DNA from: Dipteronia dyeriana
Lineage: Eukaryota > Streptophyta > Magnoliopsida > Sapindales > Sapindaceae
Length of the DNA stretch: 64,000 nucleotides
Direction of reading: 5' to 3'
NCBI GenBank assembly: GCA_032871835.1
Contig: CM065302.1
Location: 5,207,094-5,271,093 of the forward strand
The notes under the pieces are model-generated. The model was not told where the DNA came from. It ran no database searches and worked only from the letters and a program-made list of their open reading frames with translations. Position 1 is the first letter of the stretch; the number at the start of each line of letters is the position of its first letter. The position numbers and the translations under genes were made by a program. This document shows positions 12,749-23,797 of this stretch, in pieces.

Positions 12749-12851
12749 TTCTTGAAAAATTCAATTTCTCATGCCTGCGGTTTTAGTTTATAGTTTTCCG
12801 GTGGAATCATTCATGTGTTTTTTTATTCAATCTAATTAGTAATAATGCTTG

Positions 12852-12995
12852 TGTGTAAACCGCTCGGATGCGAGAAGTCTGTCGAATAGAGCAACTACAG
12901 CCGGATACTACTGGCCCAACATGCCATCCGATTCATAAAAGCATGTGAAAACCTACGATAAATGTCAAAGATTTGTACATGTGTCTTATCTTTCC
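12852..12995 (+). pseudogene. Ty3/gypsy integrase zinc-finger remnant, unit A left edge
   Basis: Translated on +, this reads NRSDARSLSNRATTAGYYWP then PS..KHVKTYDKCQRF, the end of the HHCC domain that precedes Tat-like retroviral-type integrases. Homology with 41088 onward and 61940 onward starts near 12852, so this is the left edge of tandem unit A. The 8-bp site GCGAGAAG (12870-12877) is intact here, whereas units B and C carry a hAT-like element at the same point. The frame carries stops. Confidence 0.75.
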
Positions 12996-13254
12996 CTACA
13001 GAAACCCTAAAAGACTTTTCTGTTTTCACTTTTAAAATATCTATTTGCTATTTATGTGGTAATTTTAAGAGTGAAAAAAATAGTAATTTTAAAAGGCTCT
13101 TCAATTATAAATATGTTAATATTATTTTAATTGAGCTGTTTGAAATCTTTCAGATAGATATTTGAAATAAAAAAAAGGCTATTCAAATATAGTTTGTAAT
13201 AATAATGATGTACATAATAAATTGAAGAGAGAGAAGTCACTCGGGCATTATTGA

Positions 13255-14412
13255 AATATCAACATTTTGATGAAATGTCACATATTCAATCATCTTTGTT
13301 GTATTAGAAATTTAAGTCTCTTGTTTTTCAAAAATACACCACTTCAGTCCATTTGATCAAAATAGTAATTGTAAACTCTAACTACGTTTAAAAATGTACA
13401 ATTTCACCTTTATCAAATTGATTTATTGAGTTTTAAAAATAAATAATATCAAAATGGTTTATAAATATAAATAAACAATAAAAAATATTTTCTAAAATTA
13501 GAAAAAGTAATAATTTTAAAAAAGAAACCAAATAATGGCTTATAGTAAATATACAGTTAAAATAAATAATAAATTGAAAGTATTTTTTTTAAAATAAAAT
13601 TATTTCAAAAAATGAAAAGAAAGTTTTTTTTTTAAGTAAATGGATCTCCACCATTGGATTTGGATCGATCCAATGGTGGAGACCCATTTACTTTAAAAAA
13701 ACTTTTTATTTTCAAATACTTTATATTTTTTATTTTCAAATTTATAAAAATACTTTTAATTTATTATTTATTTTAACTTTATATTTTTAATAATCCATTA
13801 GTTTTTTTTTCTATCTTTTAAAATTTATTTTTTCTTTTTTTTATAAAATAATTTTTTGTTGTTTATTTATTTTTATAAACCATTTTAATATAATTTATTT
13901 TTAAAACTTAATAAACCATTTTGACAAGAGTAAAGATTGTACTTTTATATATATAGTTAGAGTTGATAATTATATTTTGGTTAAATGGACTAAGAGCTTG
14001 TTTGATTGGATTTAAAAAAAAAAAATATTGGTAAAAGATATATTTATAGTAGATCTATTAGAAATAGAGTTTTTGAAAAAAAAAATATAATTGTTTGGTT
14101 GGTAGATTTTTTTTTTAAAAATGTCTATTTGGAGAAGTACCTTCTCATGAACTTTTGTCTAGTAGAGGTTTAAATTCTACTAGCCTCTACTCAATTAAAA
14201 ATAGTCATTCTTAAAAACCCAACCAAACAACTCTAAAAAATTTCAATAGACGTTCGTAAACCTTTTGAGCCAGTAGAAAGCTCAACCAAACGAGCACTAA
14301 AATGATGTATTTTGAAAAAAATACGGGACTTAAGTTGCTAATAAAATAAATACGTTTAAAAATATGACATTATACTAAAACGTAGGGACTTTAGTGAAGT
14401 TACGCCTTGACT
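13255..14412. repeat. Long foldback element upstream of NSUN5-A
   Basis: The left arm (about 13255-13655) and right arm (about 13665-14412) are imperfect reverse complements over hundreds of bases. Examples are AAAATGGTTTATAAATATAA against its complement, and the AAGTCC/GGACTT ends. The centre (13633-13695) is a near-perfect hairpin around ATCTCCACCATTGGATT and CCAATGGTGGAGAC. A MITE (13994-14297) interrupts the right arm. Unit C has the uninterrupted version at 62405-63255. The first roughly 100 bp of the left arm seen in C are missing here. The element is non-coding and sits just upstream of the NSUN5 start. Confidence 0.8.
13994..14297. mobile_element. Harbinger-like MITE, copy 2, with empty site in unit C
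   Basis: A 304-bp element starting GAGCTTGTTTGATTGGA and ending CTCAACCAAACGAGCAC, flanked by TAA at 13991-13993 and 14298-14300. The paralogous position in unit C (near 63131) reads AACTAAAATGATG with a single TAA and no insert. This proves insertion and gives the target duplication directly. It is related to 8882-9168. Confidence 0.92.
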
Positions 14413-14626
14413 TCATTAAAACGACCCGTATTAGAATTATGATGCAAAAGAAGGGTGCTGGATGTCATTTGTCAAATTAAAATAGCGTAACGGTGTCGTT
14501 TTCTGCTGTCTTAAGAAAATTAAAATTAGGACACTTTGAAGTTTCATTTTTTCGAAGTTTTCCGCGACAGTGATCGAATTCCCTGGCTAGCGTGACTGCG
14601 TTAGTGAGTGAGTGAGTGAGGGAGCT

Positions 14627-17600
14627 ATGGTGCGGCCCAAGGCGGCGGTAGCAAAAGGCCCGTCATTAGCCGCCGCCAATAGATCCAAAAACCAGCGGCT
14701 AAGCAGCGCCGATCGGTCGGCTTACTTCGCGAGGAGAGAGGCTGCCAAGGTCTTGCGTAGTGTTCTCCAAGGCGACGCTCGGCGCCGAGCCCTCGGCTCC
14801 ATCAAAACACTCGTCTATAACCCTTCTGTTAGAAACAAGAAAGCCACTTTCGCTTTGGTTTGTCAAACCCTCAAACGTAAGTAACTTCATCAACAAAAAC
14901 CTATCATTTCGTATACCTCTGTATTTGTTTCTCTGTTATTACTATTATTATTATTTTTGGATTTATATTCAGATCTTCCTATCATTAAAGATGTCTTGGA
15001 GGCTGCTAATATACTTAATAGCAAATGGAAGGTATATAAAGCTCATGTTTTTACACTGATAATTTCAATTTATTTTGAACCTTGTATTGACATCAACTGT
15101 ATTGTTGCTGTTGCAGAGGCAACTTGAATTGGTTTATATAATCATTTATGACATTTTGTTTGGCAAGGTAACTTCTTTGTGTGCTTTGAAATATTAGAAT
15201 TTCAAGTGTAACATAGGGAATTTCAAGTGTAACATAGGGAATTTCAAGTGTACCTGAGCCTTGAATTATTTTCTTGATTTTTGGGCTGACTTTTGAAATG
15301 AATTCTGGTTTATAGGAAATTTCATTAGCTGGTGATGCAGAGAAGTATCTCACACTGCGTAAAGAGGCCATACAGTCGGCTCTAGCTCGGATTCTCGTGA
15401 GGAGAAAGGCCAAGCGCATTGAAGACTTGGTGGCCCTTTATCAGACTCCTGGTAGGTATTCAATCGTTTTATAACTGAGTTGCATGGGCTATCTCAGTCA
15501 TCTTGTCATTGTAAATACATTGATGGTCTGTACTCTGTGGTTTGCTGATTTTTGATGCAGATGTTTCAAAACCTCGTTATGTTCGTGTGAATACTCTGAA
15601 AATGGATGTTGATTCAGCAGTTCTTGAATTAGGGAAGCAATTCACGGTACTTTCTGAAATCGTCACAAAATTCTATTTGATTTTGATCATTATATTGAAT
15701 GACTTTAATTTTCATAAAAAAGAAAAAAAAATTACTTTTGTGTATTTTCTTATGCACTAGTAAAGTGTCAGTTTAGTAATTATTCATGCCATAGACTAGA
15801 GTAACCTCAGAAATTATAATGACAGACATTGCTTTACTGCTTGTTTCATCATCATGTAGTCATGTAGTGATGCTGAGACCATTGCAACCTTTTCCTTTTG
15901 TGTAAACCTGGCTGGCATTTTATGTGGTTAATTTATATTATGATGATGCCTTTTCAATGTTGTTTCAATAGGTTCAAAAGGATGACATGGTTCCTGACTT
16001 GTTGATACTCCCACCGGGTTGTGATTTGCATGCTCATTCCCTGGTCACAAATGGAAGTGTGTTCTTACAAGTAAGATTCTATTCATTAATGAGTGAATTC
16101 ATTATTATTGTTCTCTTAGACAAAGTCATAGTGACTAGATAGGGGTAGTAATTTCTCTTTTTGGTTTCCTCTTTCGGGTATATAGTAATTCCATGTTTTC
16201 CATAGGGAAAGGCAAGTTCAATGGTGGCAGCAGCTCTTGCTCCTAAACCTGGATGGAAGGTGAGTAATACCTTTTCCATGCTCCTTCTGTGATTTTAATA
16301 TATTATTTATTTCAAGGAAACCATATTCTTAAATTAATCTTGAACTGAATGTAGACAGTTTTAGTTTTTTTTTAATGACTTTTTTTCTATTGAGTCGCAT
16401 ATTTACTTTGATCGTATCCACTAATCTTGAAGCAGGTGTGTAACTCACCTTAATACAATTCAACTTTAGGAACAAGTCTGTCATTTTCTATTTTATAGTT
16501 AAGCAATAAAACAACATTTGCTTGCATATATAAGTGTCATTCTTTGAGGGAACCATGCAATGCCTATTTTGCCGGGAATCTGATTTACCTAATTAGAATT
16601 TACGAATTCATAATAACTCTAAAGAAATAGGTCTCCATGACTCATGTGCTTTGTTTACCAAACATGTTTGTTTGAATTTAGATATTTGACCCAGGATGTT
16701 GAGAAAGTTTACACCGAATAAGTATTTGGTAATCTATTATTTGTTATTGAAGTGAACTACACGAAAGGTACTTTGGAGTTCTTTCATTTTTTTTTATTAA
16801 TTTCTTTGCAGCTAATGTGAGATCCATAATATTTCTTCTTAAGATCTATGTTTGCATATGTTTCATGCTTTGTTTCAATTTTCTGTGAAGGTTCTTGATG
16901 CATGTTCTGCTCCTGGAAACAAAACTGTGCACCTTGCTGCTCTTATGAAAGGAAAGGGAAAAATTATAGCATGTGAACTTAATAAGGAAAGGGTTAAACG
17001 TTTAGAAGAAACCATCAGGCTCTCCGGTGCAGCTAGTATCCTTCCACACTTTTTTCTGATTTTATAGGTGTCATAAATGGTAAACCTTAATTACTTGCAC
17101 ACTTTGCTAGTTTCTTTCCCTTAGCTTGTTCACAACTGTAAACTGATCTGCTGTCTACTTATTGCCTGTTAGTTGAGTTGGAAGGTTCTTCTGGCTGTGA
17201 TTGTTTATTTTCTTTATTGTTGCTTTTCATTAATTATCAACTGCTTGGGACCATGGCTTGTTGTTTGTCTCTTAATTAGTCTATTTATGCTTTAATAGTG
17301 TCCTTAGCCTGGTTTGTAGATATTGAGGTCTTGTATGGGGATTTTTTGAAGTTAGACCCAAAAGATCCTTCATACTCTGAGGTAAGCATCATATTGGGTA
17401 GTCTTTCTTTCTTTATTTAATTTGTAATGGTCGGAAGAATGTTTAAATTGGACTTCTTAGAGGCATGATCATTGACCTGTTGCAGCATAGTCTAAATTTA
17501 TGTACATGCTATATCAGTCTGTTCCTTACAAGCTAAGAATTGCAGGTCCGTGCCATTCTTTTAGATCCATCTTGCTCTGGATCTGGGACTGCTGCCAACA

Positions 17601-18765
17601 GGTTAGACCATCTGCTCCCATCACATACTGCAGGTAATTTACACATTTGTATTACATGCTGGTTATTGTATAATGTATATAAACATTTAAATTTCTCTAT
17701 ATGTATTTACATGATGCTTATTCAACTTATGATGATGTTACATTCTTAAAATTACTATAAAGTCAAGCCATTACTCCTGTGAAATAATTTTACTCATAAA
17801 AAGTGAGTAAATGTTACTCCATCATTGATTGGGAAGGCATTCTTTACTGAAAAAAGCGCCATCATATATTGTGTAGGTCATGGTGCTGATTTCAATGGCT
17901 CAGAAAGACTGAATAAGCTTGCAGCTTTTCAGAAGAAAGCTTTGGAACATGCACTATCTTGTAAGTTTGTTTTCATGTCCAGTTTCACTCAATTTTATCT
18001 TAACTATATCTCTAAGTTTGTAGTTGGATATGGGTAATAATTTCTCATCCGAATTAATCATTGCTGCACCAGATATTAAAACAAATTTTCTCATTACAAC
18101 ATTCTATCTTCAAACAAAAAATTTAATGTTGTGGTTTGGTAGGATTAGCATTTTCAAACCCCCTGTTGTCTTATGTCTTTAGGACTAGTAGTTTTAACCA
18201 TTGTTGTGACTTAATCCATCTTTTGTGGCAGTTCCGGCAGTTGAGAGAGTCGTCTATAGCACTTGTTCCATCGACCAGATTGAAAATGAAGATGTCGTGC
18301 AATCCCTTTTACCTGTTGCTATATCCTATGGTTTTCAGTTGGCAACCCCCTTCCCCAAGTGGCATCGTCGCGGTCTCCCAGTTTTTGATGGCTGTAAGTG
18401 TTTTTGTGATTACATTTTTTGTCATGTAATTTTATAGACATTGCTATACTGAATAAGGATTCTGTACTTAAAACATTACAAGTGATCAAGTTCCTTGTCT
18501 TGCAGCGGAACATTTGCTCCGGACCAACATTGTTGAGGACAAAGAAGGTTTCTTCATTGCTCTTTTTGTCCGAAAAGACATGGTCAATGGTTGCAAAAAG
18601 TTTACTATAGAGAGACATACTAAAGGAAATTTAAATGCAACAAAGAAAAACTATGTAGCGCCCATTCTTTTTAGTAGAATGTTTATGGTGATGTCACATT
18701 GTCAGTTGAGGTCGGTAAGCCTAAACACTAAAAACCATTCTAGTGATTGTTTATTGACAATCTAA
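14627..18765 (+). CDS. NSUN5: NSUN5-like RNA (cytosine-5) methyltransferase, unit A, apparently intact
   Basis: Thirteen exons join in frame: 14627-14876, 14973-15031, 15117-15167, 15316-15451, 15561-15646, 15972-16070, 16206-16259, 16891-17035, 17320-17381, 17546-17633, 17877-17960, 18232-18393 and 18506-18765. All have GT-AG introns, and the product is about 511 residues. SAM-binding motif I is DACSAPGNKTVHL. Motif IV is LLDPSCSGSG. Motif VI, with the second cysteine, is VVYSTCSIDQIENEDVV. The order and sequence match plant NSUN5/RCM1 proteins, nucleolar enzymes that form 5-methylcytosine in large-subunit rRNA (family knowledge). The start at 14627 (MVRPKAAVAK) is preferred over an in-frame ATG at 14612, because unit C has only the former. 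After ..GFFIALFVRKD the protein runs about 55 residues further with no recognised domain, so the last codons may be wrong. Confidence 0.92.
15197..15251. repeat. 21-bp tandem repeat in NSUN5-A intron 3
   Basis: About 2.6 copies of GAATTTCAAGTGTAACATAG with a 21-bp period start at 15197, 15218 and 15239. The array lies inside the intron between exons 3 and 4. Unit B has a different sequence directly upstream of exon 4. Confidence 0.85.
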
Positions 18766-19083
18766 ATTTTCAATCTTATCATGTTTTTCACATAGCTGAT
18801 ATCATTTTGTCATATCTACACTTCATTTCATATTTTTACTTAGAAAACCAACGAAATGAAACAAGAAGATCAATAAAAATGAAGAAGCAAGATTGGCACT
18901 AGAACATAGTCTTAGTAATCATAGTCACTACACAACAAGCCTACTAGAAAATCATCAGCCTCCTCTCACAGCCCACACAACAAAAACAGAAAAAACAAAA
19001 ACAAAAAAACAAAAAACCATTATGCTCATATCCAGATTATTCATAGTAAAGCACCAACATCCAAAGCCAACTGAGGCAAGTCT
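18766..19083. other. Spacer between NSUN5-A and the first class II sHSP
   Basis: AT-rich 3' flanks of the convergent NSUN5-A (+) and class II sHSP (-) genes. Unit B has a closely similar spacer (about 48081-48386). No other gene was seen. Confidence 0.6.
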
Positions 19084-19561
19084 TCAAGCAATCTTGACCT
19101 CAATGGTCTTGGGTTTCTTGAGCTGTGGAGGTGGCAACTTCTCCACGGTGACAGTGAGAGCTCTGTCTTGACAAATAGCAGAGATGGCATCAGTGTTAGC
19201 ATTCTCAGGCAACACGAACTTCCTTATAAACTTGCCAACCCTCCTCACCATTCTCACATACTTGGCCCCATCTTTGTCTTCCTCTCTCTTCCTCTCTCCG
19301 CTGATGGTCAGCACATTGTTGTCCTCCACCTGCACCTTGATGTCTCCGGATTTCAATCCGGACATATCGATGACGAAGAGGTACGAGTTCGGATACTCCT
19401 TCACATCTGTCAGCGTCGCCGCCATTGTTTTTGCATCCCTCATGAACGTCTGCATCGGAGCATTGTAGGACTTGTCGATGTCCTCTGACGTGTCCATCAT
19501 GTTTCAGATAGCAGAGTAGAGCGGTGATTCCATACCCATCATTCATCATTCTAAAATCCAT
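19084..19561 (-). pseudogene. Class II small heat-shock protein, unit A copy 1, 5' frameshift
   Basis: On the minus strand a frame from 19500 to 19084 (138 residues) holds the whole alpha-crystallin domain: [46 protein letters not shown], and the C-terminal KTIEVKIA tail with an I-x-V motif. Cytosolic class II sHSPs are normally about 155 residues and begin MDFRIMG. Here the matching ATG at 19561 is followed by a 7-bp insertion (AATGATG), so the original start leads into the wrong frame. Only an internal start (MMDTSED) could give protein, without the first 18 or so residues. sHSPs are heat-induced oligomeric chaperones. It may be a pseudogene or a shortened gene. Confidence 0.85.
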
Positions 19562-19659
19562 GATTACTTTTCTTTTCTTTGTTTGAAGATTGTTGTTTGT
19601 TTGTATTTCTATGAAATCCATGACGAATTGATAGTTTTTGCTTGCTGTTGTTTTGAGTA

Positions 19660-19700
19660 TATTTATAGTATGTGGCGGTGGAAACATGAAAGTTCTAGAG
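19660..19700 (-). promoter_or_regulatory. Heat-shock element and TATA box of class II sHSP copy A1
   Basis: GAAAGTTCTAGAG at 19688-19700 fits the heat-shock element pattern nGAAnnTTCnnGAA with one base off in the last unit. On the minus strand TATAAATA lies at 19660-19667, between this site and the coding region. Confidence 0.7.
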
Positions 19701-19838
19701 AGAGTGATGGAACATATGAGCGGTTTCTAGGGGGTTCCATATTGATGGGTACTGAAACCAAATGAGACATGTGTGTTTGAACCTGATCCATTTTCTATAA
19801 CAAATCCACGAAACCATAAAACCATCTAGACGAAACTA

Positions 19839-19937
19839 GAAACTTCGCGAATGTAGTAAAGAGTCTCACCATAGCAAGTAACGATCAGACCGAAACGACA
19901 CTAGCATACCATAAGCTTAGAATACTCTTTATAAATA
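19839..19937 (+). promoter_or_regulatory. Perfect heat-shock element and TATA box of class I sHSP copy A1
   Basis: GAAACTTCGCGAA at 19839-19851 is a perfect three-unit heat-shock element. A TATAAATA box follows at 19930-19937, about 120 bp before the ATG at 20059. The regulatory region survives although the gene behind it is broken. Confidence 0.78.
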
Positions 19938-20058
19938 ACTAACTACTTTTCTCATTCAAAACCATTCAATGAAAATTGAAGTATCAAATTCTAACTTGTA
20001 AACTGCCAAATTCAAGTTCCATTGAAGCTCAGCTCTAGTTCTCTTATATTTTTTAACA

Positions 20059-20450
20059 ATGGTGATAATGATTCCAAGCTTCTTCGGAAATCAACGCAAC
20101 AACAACAACCTCTTTGATCCCTTCTCTTTCGACATTTGAGACCGGATGTTCGTTTATGTTCAATTTCTTCTCGGTTTCCTCAAGAAACCTTTGATTTTGT
20201 TAACACTCGTACGGACTGGAAGGAGACCTCATATGCCCACATGTTCAAGGCGGATCTTCCGTGGCTAAAGAAGGAGGAAGTCAAGGTGGAGATCAAAAAC
20301 AATAGGGTGCTTCTGATTAGTGGAGAGAGGAATGTGGAAAAGGAAGACATGAACGACGCTTGACAACGCGTGGAGCGTAGCAATGGCAAGTTTTCGAGAA
20401 GATTCAGACTGCCGGAGAATGTGAAGATGTATTAGATTAAAACTGTATTT
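20059..20450 (+). pseudogene. Class I small heat-shock protein pseudogene, unit A copy 1
   Basis: The remnant opens MIPSFFGNQRNNNN and LFDPFSFDI and continues with [40 protein letters not shown] and [11 protein letters not shown]. This is the order of a cytosolic class I sHSP (family length about 155 residues). Two conserved Trp codons have become TGA: in DIW near the N-terminus and in DTWHRV of the alpha-crystallin domain. A further TAG lies near the end. The last 40 or so codons, including the final beta strands and C-terminal tail, are missing. Unit B (49562-49960) shares both Trp stops and the 3' deletion, so these defects predate the A/B duplication. Confidence 0.93.
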
Positions 20451-21032
20451 ACAATTTTAGTAACAATTTCATTTCCCATTGTTTTGATAATTTGATTTAA
20501 GAAAGAGTGGAGATAGAGAGAGAAAAAAAAAACCTTTAAAGTCCAAAAATGAAAAGGCTCAAACAGCATCCACTTTTTTTAGGTTCCAAATTGTTTCGAT
20601 AAAAAATAAAAATTGATTCCAAATTGTCTTTTAGTTGTCTCAATTTGATTTGAAATTTGATCCTGTACTATAAATAAAAATTTATAGGAGATAATTAAAT
20701 TCCCCTGCAACCTGTCGCAGAGCGATGCTCGATGCTAGTCACACTCGATGCTAGTCACATGTTTTCAGTGATGAAATGCTTATGATAGAAGTGAAATCAT
20801 AAAATGATGCAAAGCAAAGAAGAAATTAAAAAGAAACAAGATTGGCACTAAAACATAGACTTCATTAAAAACATTTACTACACAACGCAACCATTAGAAA
20901 ACCATCAGATGACACCATAATTTTCAAACAAGAACAACCCTAAACAAAAACACAGACACACCATTCTCTTGCTCTCATGTCCAAATTATCCATAATAAAG
21001 CATCAAAAATCAAACCCAATTGAGAAAACCGT
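20451..21032. other. Spacer between sHSP copies, with unit-A deletion
   Basis: AT-rich spacer. Compared with unit B, about 600 bp is missing here around 20685-20695 (B about 50195-50840), including an NSUN5-derived intron fragment that B retains. Confidence 0.6.
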
Positions 21033-21503
21033 TCATGCAATCTTGACCTCAATAGTCTTGGGTTTCTTAGGCTCCGGAGGTGGCAGCTTCGCCACCGTAA
21101 CAGTGAGCACCCCGTCTTGACAAACGGCAGAGATGGAATCAGTGTTTGCATTCTCAGGCAACACGAATTTCCTCATGAACTTGCCAACCCTCCTCTCCAT
21201 TCTCACATACTTGGCCCCTTCTTTCTCTTAATCTCTCTTCCTCTCTCCGCTGATGGTCAGCACATTGTCGTCCTCCACCTGCACCTTGATGTCCCCGGAT
21301 TTCAATCCGGGCATGTCGATGAGGAAGACGTACGAGCTCGGATACTCCTTCACATCCGCCGGCGTCGCCGCCATTGCTTTGGCATCCCTCACGAATGTCC
21401 GCGTCGGAGCATTATAGGACTTGTCGGTGTCCTCCGATGTGTCCATCATGTGTTGGAGAGTAGAGAAGAGTGGTGAGTCCATGCCCATGATTCTGAAATC
21501 CAT
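21033..21503 (-). pseudogene. Class II small heat-shock protein, unit A copy 2, single nonsense mutation
   Basis: The 471-bp frame is full length (156 codons plus stop) and aligns base for base with the intact unit B gene at 51153-51623. It has [49 protein letters not shown] and KTIEVKIA. Codon 92, at 21228-21230, is TAA where unit B has GAA, giving a stop in the middle of the alpha-crystallin domain. The rest of the frame downstream remains open, so the lesion looks recent. Confidence 0.93.
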
Positions 21504-21627
21504 GATGACCTTCCTCTTCCTCTTCTTTCTTTGTTAGAAAAATGTTGTTTGTTTGTATTGACGTGAAATCGATGACGAAATCGAATGCTTTTGCTTGCTA
21601 CTGTAAGCGTTCAGGGTGTTTTTGTAG

Positions 21628-21791
21628 TATGTGGTGGGTGCTTGAAACATGAAAGTTCTAGAGAGCGATGGAACTTTTGGGCAGTTTCCAGGAGGTTCCA
21701 TGTTGATGGTATGTGGTGGGTGCTTGAAACATGAAAGTTCTAGAGAGTTATGGAACTTTTGTGCAGTTTCCATGAGGTTCCATGTTGATGA
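21628..21791 (-). repeat. 82-bp tandem duplication of a heat-shock promoter block
   Basis: Units 21628-21709 and 21710-21791 repeat TATGTGGTGGGTGCTTGAAA, GAAAGTTCTAGAG and GCAGTTTCCA..GAGGTTCCATG with few differences. Each carries a GAAnnTTC-type heat-shock element. They lie upstream of the nonsense-bearing class II sHSP gene (-). Unit B has a single copy (about 51748-51830). Confidence 0.88.
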
Positions 21792-21959
21792 TGGGCACCT
21801 AACTAAGTGGGCCAGATCCTTTTACTAAAGAATCCAACCTTTATTAGAGGTTGTCGAAACAACCTTTTATAATTTTTTTTTTTAAAAATTAATCCTATGT
21901 AGTTGACAATAAGTTTCGAGTAGCTGGAAATAAATTTCGAATAGCTAGTTATAAATCTG

Positions 21960-22050
21960 AGGTAATTGAAAATAATAAAAATAAAATGGAAGGATATTGC
22001 CTCCTCCACTAGATGGAAAACAAATGGGAGAAAGTAGGCACTTTGCCAAC

Positions 22051-22087
<37 letters not shown>

Positions 22088-23204
22088 TTTGTATAATAAT
22101 TATGTCAATCTCATTTGTTTGTTTAAATTTAACGGGTTTCTCACTTTCATTGCTTTCTCTGGCATCACATCAAGCAAATGAACAAATGATTCACGCACAA
22201 TTTATTAAGCAATTACAAATGAACGAAAAGGGTAAAAAATCGAAAAGAAATTAGATTACCCCTTCTAACAGCTATCATAAGAAACCTTGCAATGAAAGAA
22301 GCTGTATGCTGAGATTTTAATTATATATGTATATATATATATATATATATATTGATTTAAAATATTTTAAAATATATTTATTTATAATATTTTTAAAATT
22401 AAAAGAGCATATTTGATATTATGTAGAGTGTGATTATAATTTTTCATACAGTTTTTTAGGAGTATAAATATCGTGACCCCCTACTATAACAAAAACATAG
22501 AATCTCATAGACGAAATTAAAAACTTCACGAAAGCCGAAATGATTGGGCGTAAAAGAAAACCTTTGGTTGCTGGTGAAAGTGGGACATATTTGTTTGAAG
22601 AATGTTGTTTGTTTGTATTTACGTGAAATCAATTGCCTTTGTTTGCTTTTGTAAGCGTTCAGGGTGTATTTGTAGCATGTGGTGGGTGCTTGAAACACAA
22701 AGGTTCTAGAGAGAGTGATGGAACTTTTGGGCAGTTTCTAGGGGGTTCCATATTGATGATGGGCGCTGAACTAAGTGAGGCATATATCTTTAAGCCCATC
22801 CATTTACTAAATGAAAACTAGAGGATAGAGAAAAAAAATGAAAAAAAGTAAGTGTATATATTTTAATCTCATCATATACTTTGGTGCTAAAAAACATATA
22901 ATTAATAATTTCGTGATAGTCCACAAAACAAAAGCTATTTGGTGTTATTTCCCTCTATTTCCTCTTAAAACTTTTATATGTTTTTAAAATTATATTATTC
23001 ATTAAGTTAATTTATTAATATTTTAATTATAAAAAAAAACCAAATTAAAAAAAAGGAAACAAATAAAATAAAAATAATAAAGAAAAAATAAAAATCCAAA
23101 TCAATAAATGAGTGAACTTCTTTCAATTTTAAAAATTAAAATGGAAGGCTATTGCCTCCTCCACTCTTGATGGAAAAAATCGAAGAAAGCATGCACTCTT
23201 GCCA

Positions 23205-23240
<36 letters not shown>

Positions 23241-23468
23241 TTTATGTAATAATTATAGTAAATCTCATTTGTTTATTTAAATTTCATGGGTTTCTCACTT
23301 TCATTGCTTTCTTTGGCATCACATCAAACACATGAACAAATGATTCATGCTTAACTTATTAAGCAATTATAAATAAACGAAAAGGTGAAAAACCGAAAAA
23401 AAAATTAGATTACCCCTTCTAGCGGCTATCATAAGAAGCCTTGCAATGAAAGAAGCTATATGTTGAAA

Positions 23469-23500
<32 letters not shown>

Positions 23501-23725
23501 TAAATATTTTAAATTTATTTATTTATAATATTTTTAAAATTAAAAGAGTATATTTGTTAATATGTAGGGTGTGATTACAGTTTTTCATACAGTTTTTCAG
23601 GGCTATAAAATATACCCCATACTATAACAAAAACATAGAATCTCATGGATGAACTTAAAAACTTCACGAAAACCGAAAATCATTGGCTGTAAAAAAAAAA
23701 ACCTTTGGTTGCTAGTGTAAGCAAG
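21960..23725. repeat. Local tandem duplication of sHSP intergenic DNA
   Basis: Blocks at about 21960-22590 and 23130-23725 are similar: a TAA repeat (22059-22086 and 23212-23240), GGCATCACATCAA, CCCCTTCTA.C..CTATCATAAG, a TA run, and AACTTCACGAAA..CC. Unit B has one copy (about 52620-53230). The first copy switches near 22598 into class II sHSP upstream DNA, so the duplicated unit is about 1.1 kb and covers promoter plus spacer. Confidence 0.75.
22598..22765 (-). promoter_or_regulatory. Orphan class II sHSP promoter without a gene
   Basis: This stretch matches the DNA upstream of the class II sHSP genes: GTTGTTTGTTTGTATT, GCGTTCAGGGTGTATTTGTA, GTGGTGGGTGCTTGAAAC, GGTTCTAGAGAGAGTGATGG and GGCAGTTTCTAGGGGGTTCC. 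No sHSP coding sequence follows on the minus strand; AT-rich spacer does instead. It is probably a by-product of the local tandem duplication. Confidence 0.75.
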
Positions 23726-23797
23726 ACATATTTGTTTGAACCTGATTCATTTCCTATAACAAAACTACAAAAGCATAGTACCTTTTAGACGAAATTA

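Noticed and set aside
14612..14626. Earlier in-frame ATG for NSUN5-A
   Set aside because: It comes from a GTGA repeat in the leader and is absent from unit C; the ATG at 14627 is shared.
19205..19687. 160-residue minus-strand frame overlapping the class II sHSP
   Set aside because: It starts at the original sHSP ATG but is in the wrong frame after the 7-bp insertion; it is a product of the lesion.
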